A DNA stretch of 8,089 nucleotides, from the NCBI GenBank assembly GCA_030037055.1, contig JASHRZ010000321.1, forward strand, positions 1-8,089. The letters are read 5' to 3'. The notes under the pieces are model-generated. The model did not search any database. It was not told the origin of the DNA and saw nothing but the letters and a program-made list of their open reading frames with translations. Positions within the stretch are counted from its first letter, which is position 1, and each line of letters starts with the position of its first letter. A program made the position numbers and the translations under genes. This document shows positions 1-6,099 of this stretch, piece by piece. The stretch is from Alphaproteobacteria bacterium (GTDB lineage: Bacteria > Pseudomonadota > Alphaproteobacteria > ATCC43930 > CGMCC-115725).

Positions 1-1
1 C

Positions 2-175
2 GGCGCCACCGCCGTCTTGAACGGCAAACGCGCTAAGGACGACCCCTGGATCGCCAAGCTGCTCGCCACCAAGCCGCGCAAGGTGGTGGCGGTCGCGCTG
101 GCCAACAAGATGGCGCGCATCGGCTGGGCGCTGATGGTGCGTCAGGACTTCCGCCGCGCGCCGGCAATGGCTTAA
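2..175 (+). CDS. IS110-family DEDD transposase, C-terminal fragment (5' end outside window)
   Basis: Only the last 57 codons are present, in frame from position 2 to the TAA at 173-175. The translation contains WIAKLLATKPRKVVAVALAN followed by KMARIGWALM, the characteristic end of the Transposase_20 (C-terminal) domain of IS110/IS116/IS902 transposases, in which a conserved stretch with an A-x-A-x-A-N-K core ends in a Trp-Ala segment. In this family the N-terminal RuvC-like DEDD domain and the C-terminal Ser-containing domain together recombine DNA under guide-RNA direction; neither the DEDD residues nor the catalytic serine region can be checked here because they lie off the left edge. The fragment is truncated by the window, not by an internal stop, and reads as intact up to its stop. 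Confidence 0.85.
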   Translation, partial: GATAVLNGKRAKDDPWIAKLLATKPRKVVAVALANKMARIGWALMVRQDFRRAPAMA

Positions 176-435
176 GCGGCCAGAGCCGAGGGGCCCGCAA
201 GGCTTGCGAGGGTGAACACGCGTGATGGCAACAATGTCGGTCAAGTCGACGACCGAGTGCAGTCCAGCTACGTCATCGGGGCATCGCGACCCCGCCGCAA
301 TGATCGGGCCTCGATCAACGGTTCCCATCAGGGCCAGCGGCCATGCGCGCCGCAATCCAAAGGTCGTACCCATGACCGCAAGTGACCAACGTTCTTCACG
401 CGAGAAAACCCTTGCCAGCCGGGGGCCATCCACAC
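176..435 (+). ncRNA. Candidate guide RNA (seekRNA/bridge RNA) region of the IS110/IS1111 element
   Basis: This roughly 260-bp stretch follows the transposase stop and has no convincing coding frame. It contains several short hairpins: CGCAA/TTGCG at 196-208 with a 3-nt loop, TCGGTC/GACCGA at 237-256 with an 8-nt loop, and GGTC/GACC at 362-377. In IS1111-group elements the guide RNA is encoded downstream of the transposase, and its loops pair with target and donor DNA. The position and hairpins agree with that, but I cannot fold the RNA or define its ends. The guide segments have not been identified. The call is inferred from family architecture plus visible inverted repeats. Confidence 0.45.
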
Positions 436-438
436 AGA

Positions 439-515
439 CGGTTCAGAGCGATTCAACGGTGGTTAACGCCGTCAAGCATCGTGAGATTAATAGCCTTAGG
501 CTATGGGAGCAATAA
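439..515. other. Short intergenic flank between the IS right end and the operon end
   Basis: This 77-bp stretch lies between the probable IS border and the stop codon of the minus-strand DUF3306 gene. It is clearly more AT-rich than its surroundings (TTAATAGCC and AATAATTATT) and holds the perfect inverted repeat listed separately. I see no gene in it. It is probably native chromosomal DNA into which the insertion sequence inserted, but that depends on the IS border, which is approximate. Confidence 0.4.
490..504 (-). terminator. Inverted repeat just after the minus-strand operon, possible weak transcription terminator
   Basis: ATAGCC (490-495) and GGCTAT (499-504) form a perfect 6-bp stem with a 3-base loop. 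It lies 11 bases beyond the TAA of the last operon gene as read on the minus strand. The following bases on that strand (TTAATCTCACG) have only a poor U-run, so an intrinsic terminator is possible but weak. It could equally be a protein-binding palindrome or a remnant of the IS target site. Confidence 0.3.
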
Positions 516-1184
516 TTATTCCGGGAGCGCACCACCGTGTCGGCGTCGCGGCAAAGGCGGATCGCATTCGCACTCGCGAGTTTCATGCTGCCTTGCATCA
601 TGTTCCCGACCGCATGACGCTGGATCGCCTTGCGCTGCGCCGGAGGGCTGGCCTTGGTTCATTTGCTCCTGCGCGGCGTCATGCGGCGCCAAGCCGGCTT
701 CGCGCGCGGGCACTTGGGCCTGGCCGGCCGATGACGTTTCCGTGCCGGGCGGCGCGGGACTGGCAGCCTCCTTCTCTCCCGTCGCTTGCGCCAGGAGACG
801 GCGGACCTCTTCCGGCTTCAGCGAACCGAATCCGGGCAAGCTGCCAGGTGCGTTGAAGTCCCACGAATTCTCGGAGAGACCAATGAAGTCGCGGATCGCG
901 GGATCGGCCGACCAGGCACGACGAAGCGCCGCACGTGCCAAGTCCGCAGGCACGCCAGGTGCCAAAAATCCCCCGATTTCGGACCTGGCGCCGATCGAGT
1001 CGATCGGCGGCAGACTCGCGAGGTCGAAGATCGGCTGGGCTTCGCCCGGCGGGAGGGCCGCCGTCGGCGCTTCGGCTATGGCGCGGTCCACGGCGTCCTT
1101 CGGCGTCGCCTGGTCCGGCGTGCTTTGGGCCGCTTCGCGCTTGCGGCGAGACCATCGCGCGAGAAAGTTTTCGTCAGCGCTCAT
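516..1184 (-). CDS. DUF3306 domain-containing protein
   Basis: A 222-residue protein of unknown function. The start is placed at the ATG at 1184, because the DUF3306 signature (MSADENFLARWSRRKREA) begins there; an upstream in-frame ATG at 1295 would add 37 unconserved residues inside the preceding gene. Residues 50-135 hold the folded core (PIFDLASLPPIDSI, then a predicted helix with ALRRAWSADPAIRDFIGLSE). Residues 136-205 are rich in Ala, Pro, Gln and Glu and probably disordered. The tail carries C191, C205 and C207 near two His, and ends in RRRHGGALPE, an Arg-rich end I recall as typical of the family. There is no signal peptide or membrane span. It is the last gene of the operon and overlaps the DUF3305 gene by 11 bp. 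From memory the family co-occurs with formate dehydrogenase genes, so an assembly role is inferred only. Confidence 0.8.
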   Translation of the reverse strand: MSADENFLARWSRRKREAAQSTPDQATPKDAVDRAIAEAPTAALPPGEAQPIFDLASLPPIDSIGARSEIGGFLAPGVPADLARAALRRAWSADPAIRDFIGLSENSWDFNAPGSLPGFGSLKPEEVRRLLAQATGEKEAASPAPPGTETSSAGQAQVPAREAGLAPHDAAQEQMNQGQPSGAAQGDPASCGREHDARQHETRECECDPPLPRRRHGGALPE

Positions 1185-1695
1185 CGTCGTTGCCAGACAG
1201 CGGGCCGTGCCGCGCCAGCGCCTCTGGATCGGCACGATCGCGCGCACGCTTTTCAAAGGCATGCTCGACATGGTGGTCAACGACGAAGTCGGCAATGGCC
1301 TTGCGCAAGGATTCCGGCATTGCCACGGCTTCGACGATCCCTTGACCAGGCTCGGTCAAGGCTTCGCCTTCCGCAGGATCGGCGGTGACGGCCGCGATCT
1401 CGTAGGGTGGCTCGCCTCCGGTCGCCTGCAACATCACCCAGACGGAGGGCGCGCTCGACGCAAGGTTCACGCGATAGTTGCCGGTCTCTGACCGATAAAG
1501 CTCTATCTCGGCTGCGCCCGCGTAGAACGTCACCGTTTCACCCTCGTTGGTGAGCCGTGTCCATGGTGCGGTGTCGGGGAGGCCGACAAGCACGGCGACC
1601 GGTCGCCAGAGGAGATCCGCCCAAGGCGACGTCGCTTTGCGCCGCTCGACAACCACGCCCACGGGAATGCGCCGGAGCGGCGCCGCCGACCTCAT
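1174..1695 (-). CDS. DUF3305 domain-containing protein
   Basis: A 173-residue, probably cytoplasmic protein. The family signature is near the start: IPVGVVVERRKATSPWADLLWRP (residues 10-32, core VVERRKATSPW), followed by a mixed strand region with FYAGAAEIELYRSETGNYRVNL at about 57-78 and the short VWVML strand at 85-89. The C-terminal helix has MPESLRKAIADFVVDHHVEH (126-145) with the H141-H142-H145 cluster, then KRARDR. No catalytic or cofactor motif is evident. The start ATG at 1695 overlaps the stop of the DUF6352 gene in an ATGA junction, which supports this start and indicates translational coupling. DUF3305 and DUF3306 are usually adjacent, as here, suggesting the two products act together. 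Their biochemical role is unknown. Confidence 0.82.
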   Translation of the reverse strand: MRSAAPLRRIPVGVVVERRKATSPWADLLWRPVAVLVGLPDTAPWTRLTNEGETVTFYAGAAEIELYRSETGNYRVNLASSAPSVWVMLQATGGEPPYEIAAVTADPAEGEALTEPGQGIVEAVAMPESLRKAIADFVVDHHVEHAFEKRARDRADPEALARHGPLSGNDDER

Positions 1696-2699
1696 GTGAC
1701 CGCCGCCAGACGCCAGGCCGGCAATCCCGTCACCAAGTTCTGCGGTTTCATGCGCAGCACCTTGTCGTCGGTCATCGCCAGGAAGAGAAGGACCGCAGCC
1801 TCCGCGCCGGGCGCCCCCGCGCGGTCCCGCGGGCCGAAGGTCAGCCGGAACAGCATGACGAGGCGGCGTTGCGCCGTCCGGTCAAGATCATCGCCTCTCC
1901 ACAACGCGTCGCCGATGCGCGTGCCCTCCGCATCGAGGCCGATGTACCAGTTCAAGGGAACGTCGCGTCTGTCGTTCAGCGGCTCGACCGCGACCTCGAC
2001 CGACAACATATGCCGCAGCCAGCGCTTGATGGCGGTGCCAAGCGCCGCGGGACCGCGGCGGCCGAGGGTGAGATCGAGCGCCATGTCGAACAAATCGCTC
2101 CGGTCCCAATAGCTTTGCGCATTCTCGTTAGTCAGGACGTCGATCTGGGCGCCCGAGGGAATCCGCAGCATGGACACCAGCGGAGACAACGGCGCCGCGC
2201 CGACGCCGGCGACGGTCTCCTCGTCGGCGGCGAGGACCGCTCCTTCATGCACCGTCAGTCGCTGCGGGCGAAAGAACAGCTCCGCGGCCCGCACCACGAA
2301 CGGATCGTCGCAGCCGTCGAGAGCATTGCGCAGAATCACATGGACGAGATGGTTGAGGAAGAGCGGCGGCGTCTTGCCGACCCCGCCGCGCGCGAGATCG
2401 AGATAGGCCGCCTCGAGCGTCTTGTGGCGCAACAGATGGTCGCGAAAGGCGATCATCAGCGCCCAATTTTCGCGTGCGTCCGCGTCTGCGATCGCGGCGA
2501 TTTCCTCGGCGCCGACGTGGCGGCGCGGATCGGCAAGCAGCGTGGCGTGCAATCCATGCTCGACGGCACAGGCGTCGGACGGAGGCGTCAGCTCCGGCCG
2601 CGCAAGGTAGGCTTTCAGGAATTCATCGGTGACCACCACGCCGCCACTAGCGTCGCGATCCGTCAGACGATGGCCGCAGGAGAGCCAAAAATCCTTCAT
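1692..2699 (-). CDS. DUF6352 family protein
   Basis: A 335-residue soluble protein, with no signal peptide or membrane span. It begins MKDFWLSCGHRL, followed by VVVTDEFLKAYLARPEL (21-37), which fits my recollection of DUF6352. The most conserved-looking part is helical: FLNHLVHVILRNALDGCDDP (114-133) followed by AAELFFRPQRL (138-148). Later parts include SYWDRSDLFDMALDL (196-210) and WYIGLDAEGTRIGDALW (251-267). I see no nucleotide-binding, metal-binding or redox motif; Cys are scattered (C8, C44, C130). Both ends overlap their neighbours through ATGA junctions. Function is unknown. A structural or chaperone role in the same pathway as the neighbouring genes is the simplest reading, because a helix-rich fold without a catalytic motif resembles assembly factors, but this is inference. 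Confidence 0.75.
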   Translation of the reverse strand: MKDFWLSCGHRLTDRDASGGVVVTDEFLKAYLARPELTPPSDACAVEHGLHATLLADPRRHVGAEEIAAIADADARENWALMIAFRDHLLRHKTLEAAYLDLARGGVGKTPPLFLNHLVHVILRNALDGCDDPFVVRAAELFFRPQRLTVHEGAVLAADEETVAGVGAAPLSPLVSMLRIPSGAQIDVLTNENAQSYWDRSDLFDMALDLTLGRRGPAALGTAIKRWLRHMLSVEVAVEPLNDRRDVPLNWYIGLDAEGTRIGDALWRGDDLDRTAQRRLVMLFRLTFGPRDRAGAPGAEAAVLLFLAMTDDKVLRMKPQNLVTGLPAWRLAAVT

Positions 2700-3232
2700 C
2701 CGCGTTCTCCGCGCGCCAGCGCCGCCAAATTGACGGTCTCGGCCGGTCCGCCCTCGGCATCAGCGTCGAGAAAAGAAAACGCACGCCACCCTTTGCGCCT
2801 GCCCCGCGAACGCAGACTGCGAAAGGCTTCGCGGACCATGCCGCCTTCGTCTGTGCGGTGAACCGCGATCAGCGTGTCAGGCGGGTGGTCGCAGAGCGAG
2901 GCCGTGAAGTCGATCTCCTCCGTCGCCGCCGCCTGCGCGGCGGTAAGATCGGGAGCGCCGAAGCGGTCGATCAGACATCGGGCCAACAGATCGATGGCCG
3001 CAAGGCGATCCCTCCCGTCCGCCTCCACGATCTGCGCCAGGGTCGACCAGCCGAGCGACGGCACGCCGAGAAACCCGCTGCGGAACGCCGCCAGCTCCTT
3101 TCCCTGGAGCATTCGCGGCTCGACATTGGAGAAGACGAACGCGCCCGAGACCGCCCATTCGCCCGGCACGGCGGCGGATGGGAAGATGAAGGTATCCGAC
3201 GAATCGAGACGTATGGCGCGCAGCAGTCTCAT
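2696..3232 (-). CDS. DUF6505 family protein
   Basis: A 178-residue soluble protein. I chose the ATG at 3232 (MRLLRAIRLDSSDTFIF) rather than the in-frame ATG at 3265, because it gives a 4-bp ATGA overlap with the upstream ligase-like gene, like the other junctions of the operon, and because the family-like sequence starts there. Recognisable blocks are DSSDTFIFPSAAVPGEWAVS (10-29), AFRSGFLGVPSLGWSTLAQI (49-68) and DTLIAVHRTDEGGMVREAFR (119-138). The basic segment RSRGRRKGWRAFSF (141-154) could contact nucleic acid or an acidic partner. No enzymatic motif is visible. The family name comes from memory of these blocks. Tight coupling with the ligase-like and DUF6352 genes suggests the three proteins form one functional unit. 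Confidence 0.72.
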   Translation of the reverse strand: MRLLRAIRLDSSDTFIFPSAAVPGEWAVSGAFVFSNVEPRMLQGKELAAFRSGFLGVPSLGWSTLAQIVEADGRDRLAAIDLLARCLIDRFGAPDLTAAQAAATEEIDFTASLCDHPPDTLIAVHRTDEGGMVREAFRSLRSRGRRKGWRAFSFLDADAEGGPAETVNLAALARGERG

Positions 3233-3987
3233 AGACGCGGCCCCCCAGTAGTCGGGTCGAGCCATGAGGGCACTTTCAGCGCCGGCACCAGTTTGCGCCG
3301 CTCGATTGGCTTGCCTGCGCGCCGGACGTGGAGATCGCCGTTCTCGCCGATATTGCGCTGCGCCAGCCGCTCGGGCTTGAGCTTCGACAGGTAGTCCTCT
3401 GCGATGGGCGCATAGCCGGCCTCCTGCCAGCGATCGATCGCGACCATGAGATGCCGGGCGAAACCTTCGACGACGCGCCTCAAGCCGAGGATGCCGAAGC
3501 CCTCCTCATCGAGCGCGGTCGCCAGCGGATGCAGCCCTGCTTCCTCTGCGCTCATGGAAACGGTGCGAATTGCCGCCCCGAATACGAGCCAATCGGGCCG
3601 CCCGCGCCCGTCGACGCGCTCGGGCCAGCCAAGCCGTCCTCCGCCGACGAGGCCGCCGTCGACGTAGAGCGCGTCCGGCCACTCGATGGCGATCGGCTTT
3701 TCCGGCGGCGCCAGCGCGGCGAGCGTATCGGCAAGCGCGACCATGCCCGCATAGAACGCCCGGCGGGCATGGACGAGCGGCTCGTCGGGCTCCAATACGA
3801 CGGCAAACTCGGCGATGTCGAAGCGGCCGACGAAAACCAGCGTCCCGGCACCCAGTTCGAGAGCATGCGCGCACGCATGGGCGAAGGCATCGCCCAGCTC
3901 GCGCAATGCCACCGCCCGGAAGGGCGGCGGCAGGTCGAGGGTGCGCGCATTGGGATCGCGTATCCGGCTGCGCAGCTCTGGCGGCAT
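3229..3987 (-). CDS. Biotin/lipoate-protein ligase family protein, probably non-canonical
   Basis: A 252-residue protein and first gene of the minus-strand operon. The fold matches the BPL/LplA/LipB superfamily: RELGDAFAHACAHALELGAG (29-48), GRFDIAEFAVVLEPDEPL (54-71), the IEWPDALYVDGGLVGGGRL block (101-119) and LVFGAAIRT (134-142). The C-terminal half has FARHLMVAIDRWQEAGY (176-192) and GENGDL (214-219), as in the small ligase-like family with a DUF4444-type tail. Classical biotin ligases have KWPND and a glycine-rich GRGRRG adenylate loop. Here the first reads E102-W-P-D-A and the loop is not seen, so normal ligase chemistry is doubtful. The start is the ATG at 3987; the frame continues upstream, but without a usable start closer to the promoter. 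A conserved accessory or cofactor-binding role is inferred. Confidence 0.8.
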   Translation of the reverse strand: MPPELRSRIRDPNARTLDLPPPFRAVALRELGDAFAHACAHALELGAGTLVFVGRFDIAEFAVVLEPDEPLVHARRAFYAGMVALADTLAALAPPEKPIAIEWPDALYVDGGLVGGGRLGWPERVDGRGRPDWLVFGAAIRTVSMSAEEAGLHPLATALDEEGFGILGLRRVVEGFARHLMVAIDRWQEAGYAPIAEDYLSKLKPERLAQRNIGENGDLHVRRAGKPIERRKLVPALKVPSWLDPTTGGPRL

Positions 3988-4083
3988 TTTCAGATACAGC
4001 CTTAGACCTAGCGTGCTAACAATATAACATCGGGTTGGGCTGCGGTCAGCTGCGGCGACGCTTCCCGGTTGGCGAGAAATCCG
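3988..4083. promoter_or_regulatory. Divergent intergenic control region between ligase-like and ferredoxin genes
   Basis: This 96-bp gap is the only space between the two transcription units that face away from each other, so both promoters should lie in it. For the plus strand I see a -10-like TATAAC at 4023-4028 but no convincing -35. The seven-base word GCTGCGG occurs at 4039-4045 and again at 4049-4055, exactly 10 bp apart, overlapping the minus-strand -35. GGCGAG at 4071-4076 is a fair ribosome binding site 7 bases before the ATG at 4084. Shared regulation of both units is plausible. Confidence 0.5.
4021..4049 (-). promoter_or_regulatory. Candidate sigma70-type promoter for the five-gene operon
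   Basis: Read on the minus strand, CTGACC (4049-4044) and TATATT (4026-4021) are separated by 17 bp, matching four of six and five of six consensus bases. Transcription would begin near 4014 and give a leader of about 27 nt before the ATG at 3987. The AT-rich core stands out in a very GC-rich region. No strong Shine-Dalgarno sequence precedes the ATG. Confidence 0.45.
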
Positions 4084-6099
4084 ATGTCTGAACGACGCAC
4101 TCTTTTGGTTTGCTCCTGTGAAGACACGATGCCGGTCGACACCGGCGCTTTGCGGCGTGGCTGCCGCCGTGCCGAGATCGTCCATGGGCGCCAGCTTTGC
4201 CGCGCCGAGCTCGATCGTTTCCGCGCGCTCGCGGCGTCGGGCACGCCGATCACGATCGGCTGTACGCAGGAGGCGCCTCTATTCCGCGAAGTCGCGGCCG
4301 AAAGCGCCGCATTGACCTTCGTCAATCTGCGCGAAAGCGCCGGCTGGTCAACCGAGGCCGCGAAAGCGGGACCCAAGATGGCGGCGCTCGCGGCCGCCGC
4401 CGCCGAGCCGACGCCCGACATTCCCGTCGTTCACCTCGAAAGCGCCGGCGTTATTCTCGTATACGGGCGCGACGAGCGCGCCATCGAAGCGTCGAACCTG
4501 CTGAAGGAGCATCTTGACGTCACGACGCTGATCACGCGGCCCGATGAACTGACGCCGCCGCGCACCACGGAGTTTCCGGTCGTGAAGGGGACGATCCGCG
4601 CGGCCAAGGGCCATATCGGCGCGTTTGAGATCGTCGTCGACGACTACGCCCAGCCGCTGCCGTCGTCGCGCAGCGCGCTCAGCTTCGCACCGGCGCGAGA
4701 CGGTGCGATGTCGCGCTGCGACTTACTGCTCGATCTTTCGGGCGGCCCGCCGCTGTTTCCAGCCAGCGACCTGCGCGACGGCTACCTGCGCGCCGATCCC
4801 GGCGATGCCCCCGCGGTGCTAAAAGCCGTGCTGCGCGCGCGCGATCTCGTCGGCGACTTCGACAAGCCGCGCTACATTACATTTACCGCGGACCTTTGCG
4901 CCCATTCGCGCTCGCACGTCGTCGGCTGTCGCCGCTGCCTCGATCTCTGCCCGACCGGCGCCATTGCGCCGGCGGGCGATCACGTGTCGATCGACGAGAC
5001 AATTTGCGCCGGCTGCGGCCAATGCGCGGCGGCCTGTCCGACGGGCGCGGCCGGCTATGCGCTGCCGCCCGCCGATGCGCTGATGCTGAAGCTGCGCACG
5101 CTGCTCACGACCTATCGCGACGCCGGCGGCTCCTCGCCGATTCTTCTTTTCCATGACGAGGACCACGGCGGGCCGCTGATCGACGCGCTCGCCCGTCACG
5201 GCGACGGATTGCCTGCGAATGTCTTGCCGCTTGCGGTAAACGAGGTGACGCAGATCGGCCTCGAAGCGATCGCCGCGGCTTTCGCCTTCGGCGCAGCGGC
5301 GGTACGCTTGATGCTTCGCGCCAAGCCGCGCCACGACCTTGCCGGCCTTTACAACACGATCGCGCTCGCGGAGCCGATCCTCGCCGGCCTCGGCTTTTCC
5401 GGCAAGCCTCTCGCGACCATCGAGACCGACGATCCCTTTTCGCTCGGCGAAGCGTTGCGCACGATCAAACCCGGCGACATTGCGTCACGGCCGGCGAGCT
5501 TTCGGCCGACGGGAGGAAAGCGCGACGTGCTGCGATTCGCCCTGCGGGAACTCTACCGCGTCGCCCCGGCGCCGATCGAAATCATCGCGCTGCCTGCCGG
5601 CGCGCCTTTCGGCACCGTCGAGATCAACGTCGAGGGCTGCACGCTGTGCCTCTCCTGCGTCTCGGCGTGCCCAACCGGCGCGCTGTCGGATGATCCCGAG
5701 CAGCCTCTGTTGCGCTTCGCCGAAGATGCTTGCGTGCAATGCGGCCTTTGCAAGGCGACGTGCCCGGAAAACGTGATCAGCCTCGAGCCGCGGCTCGCCT
5801 TCGACGCGGCGATCACCGCGGCACGGGTGCTCAAGCAGGAACAGCCCTTTCACTGCATTCGCTGCGGCAAGCCGTTCGGCGTCAAGAGCACGATAGAGCG
5901 GGTCGCCGCCAAGCTCGAAGGCAAGCACTGGATGTACCGGAATTCGTCCAGCCGCCTCGATGTCATCAAGATGTGCGAGGATTGTCGAATCGCGGTTGTG
6001 ACCGAGGAAGGCTTCGACCCCTACGGCGCGCCGGCGCGGCCGAAGCCCCGTACGACCGATGATTACCTGCGCGAGCGCAAGGAGAAGCCGGAAACGTGA
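4084..6099 (+). CDS. Multi-cluster 4Fe-4S ferredoxin-type protein
   Basis: A 671-residue cytoplasmic iron-sulfur protein. The ATG at 4084 follows GGCGAG by 7 bases; a TTG at 4069 is less likely. The N-terminal domain (1-110) has scattered Cys (C10, C12, C27, C39, C60) in segments such as LLVCSCEDTMPVDTGALRRG and ITIGCTQEAPLF. A first ferredoxin pair has C282-x2-C285-x3-C289-P and C308-x2-C311-x2-C314-x3-C318-P, with C272 as a possible fourth ligand of the first cluster. A second pair has C519-x2-C522-x2-C525-x3-C529-P and C550-x2-C553-x2-C556-x3-C560-P. The C-terminus has CIRC (591-594) and CEDC (631-634), which could bind zinc or another cluster. There is no signal peptide or membrane span. 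Similar proteins are annotated beside formate dehydrogenase genes, so a role in electron transfer or Fe-S/molybdenum enzyme maturation is inferred. Confidence 0.88.
   Translation: MSERRTLLVCSCEDTMPVDTGALRRGCRRAEIVHGRQLCRAELDRFRALAASGTPITIGCTQEAPLFREVAAESAALTFVNLRESAGWSTEAAKAGPKMAALAAAAAEPTPDIPVVHLESAGVILVYGRDERAIEASNLLKEHLDVTTLITRPDELTPPRTTEFPVVKGTIRAAKGHIGAFEIVVDDYAQPLPSSRSALSFAPARDGAMSRCDLLLDLSGGPPLFPASDLRDGYLRADPGDAPAVLKAVLRARDLVGDFDKPRYITFTADLCAHSRSHVVGCRRCLDLCPTGAIAPAGDHVSIDETICAGCGQCAAACPTGAAGYALPPADALMLKLRTLLTTYRDAGGSSPILLFHDEDHGGPLIDALARHGDGLPANVLPLAVNEVTQIGLEAIAAAFAFGAAAVRLMLRAKPRHDLAGLYNTIALAEPILAGLGFSGKPLATIETDDPFSLGEALRTIKPGDIASRPASFRPTGGKRDVLRFALRELYRVAPAPIEIIALPAGAPFGTVEINVEGCTLCLSCVSACPTGALSDDPEQPLLRFAEDACVQCGLCKATCPENVISLEPRLAFDAAITAARVLKQEQPFHCIRCGKPFGVKSTIERVAAKLEGKHWMYRNSSSRLDVIKMCEDCRIAVVTEEGFDPYGAPARPKPRTTDDYLRERKEKPET

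Larger units (their letters stand above)
1..438 (+). mobile_element. Right (3') end of an IS110-superfamily insertion sequence, IS1111-like layout
   Basis: The element enters from the left window edge, so its left end is not visible. What is seen is the transposase C-terminus followed by about 260 bp without a credible gene, ending in a sequence (CCCTTGCCAGCCGGGGG, then CCATCCACACA) that resembles the right ends I recall for IS110-superfamily elements of alphaproteobacteria. A long noncoding tail after the transposase, rather than before it, is the IS1111-group arrangement. These elements do not normally make clear target duplications, so the exact right border cannot be fixed from one side; I place it near 430-440. 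It lies about 75 bp beyond the stop codon of the minus-strand DUF3306 gene, so no gene in the window is interrupted by it. Confidence 0.7.

Noticed and set aside
222..515. Open frame of 97 codons in the IS tail
   Set aside because: Ser/Thr/Arg-rich with no domain, it spans the likely IS border and the AT-rich flank, and no ribosome binding site supports it.
382..1491. Long plus-strand open frame of 369 codons
   Set aside because: It runs antisense to the DUF3306 and DUF3305 genes, has a low-complexity Arg/Ala/Ser-rich translation, and starts inside the IS tail. Long shadow frames are expected in DNA this GC-rich.
1557..2861. Long plus-strand open frame of 434 codons
   Set aside because: It is antisense to the DUF3305, DUF6352 and DUF6505 genes. 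Its translation is Arg/Gln/His-rich with no recognisable domain, whereas the minus strand gives coherent families with coupled starts.
3328..4005. Plus-strand open frame opposite the ligase-like gene
   Set aside because: The translation has no recognisable domain and the opposite strand encodes a clear ligase-fold protein.
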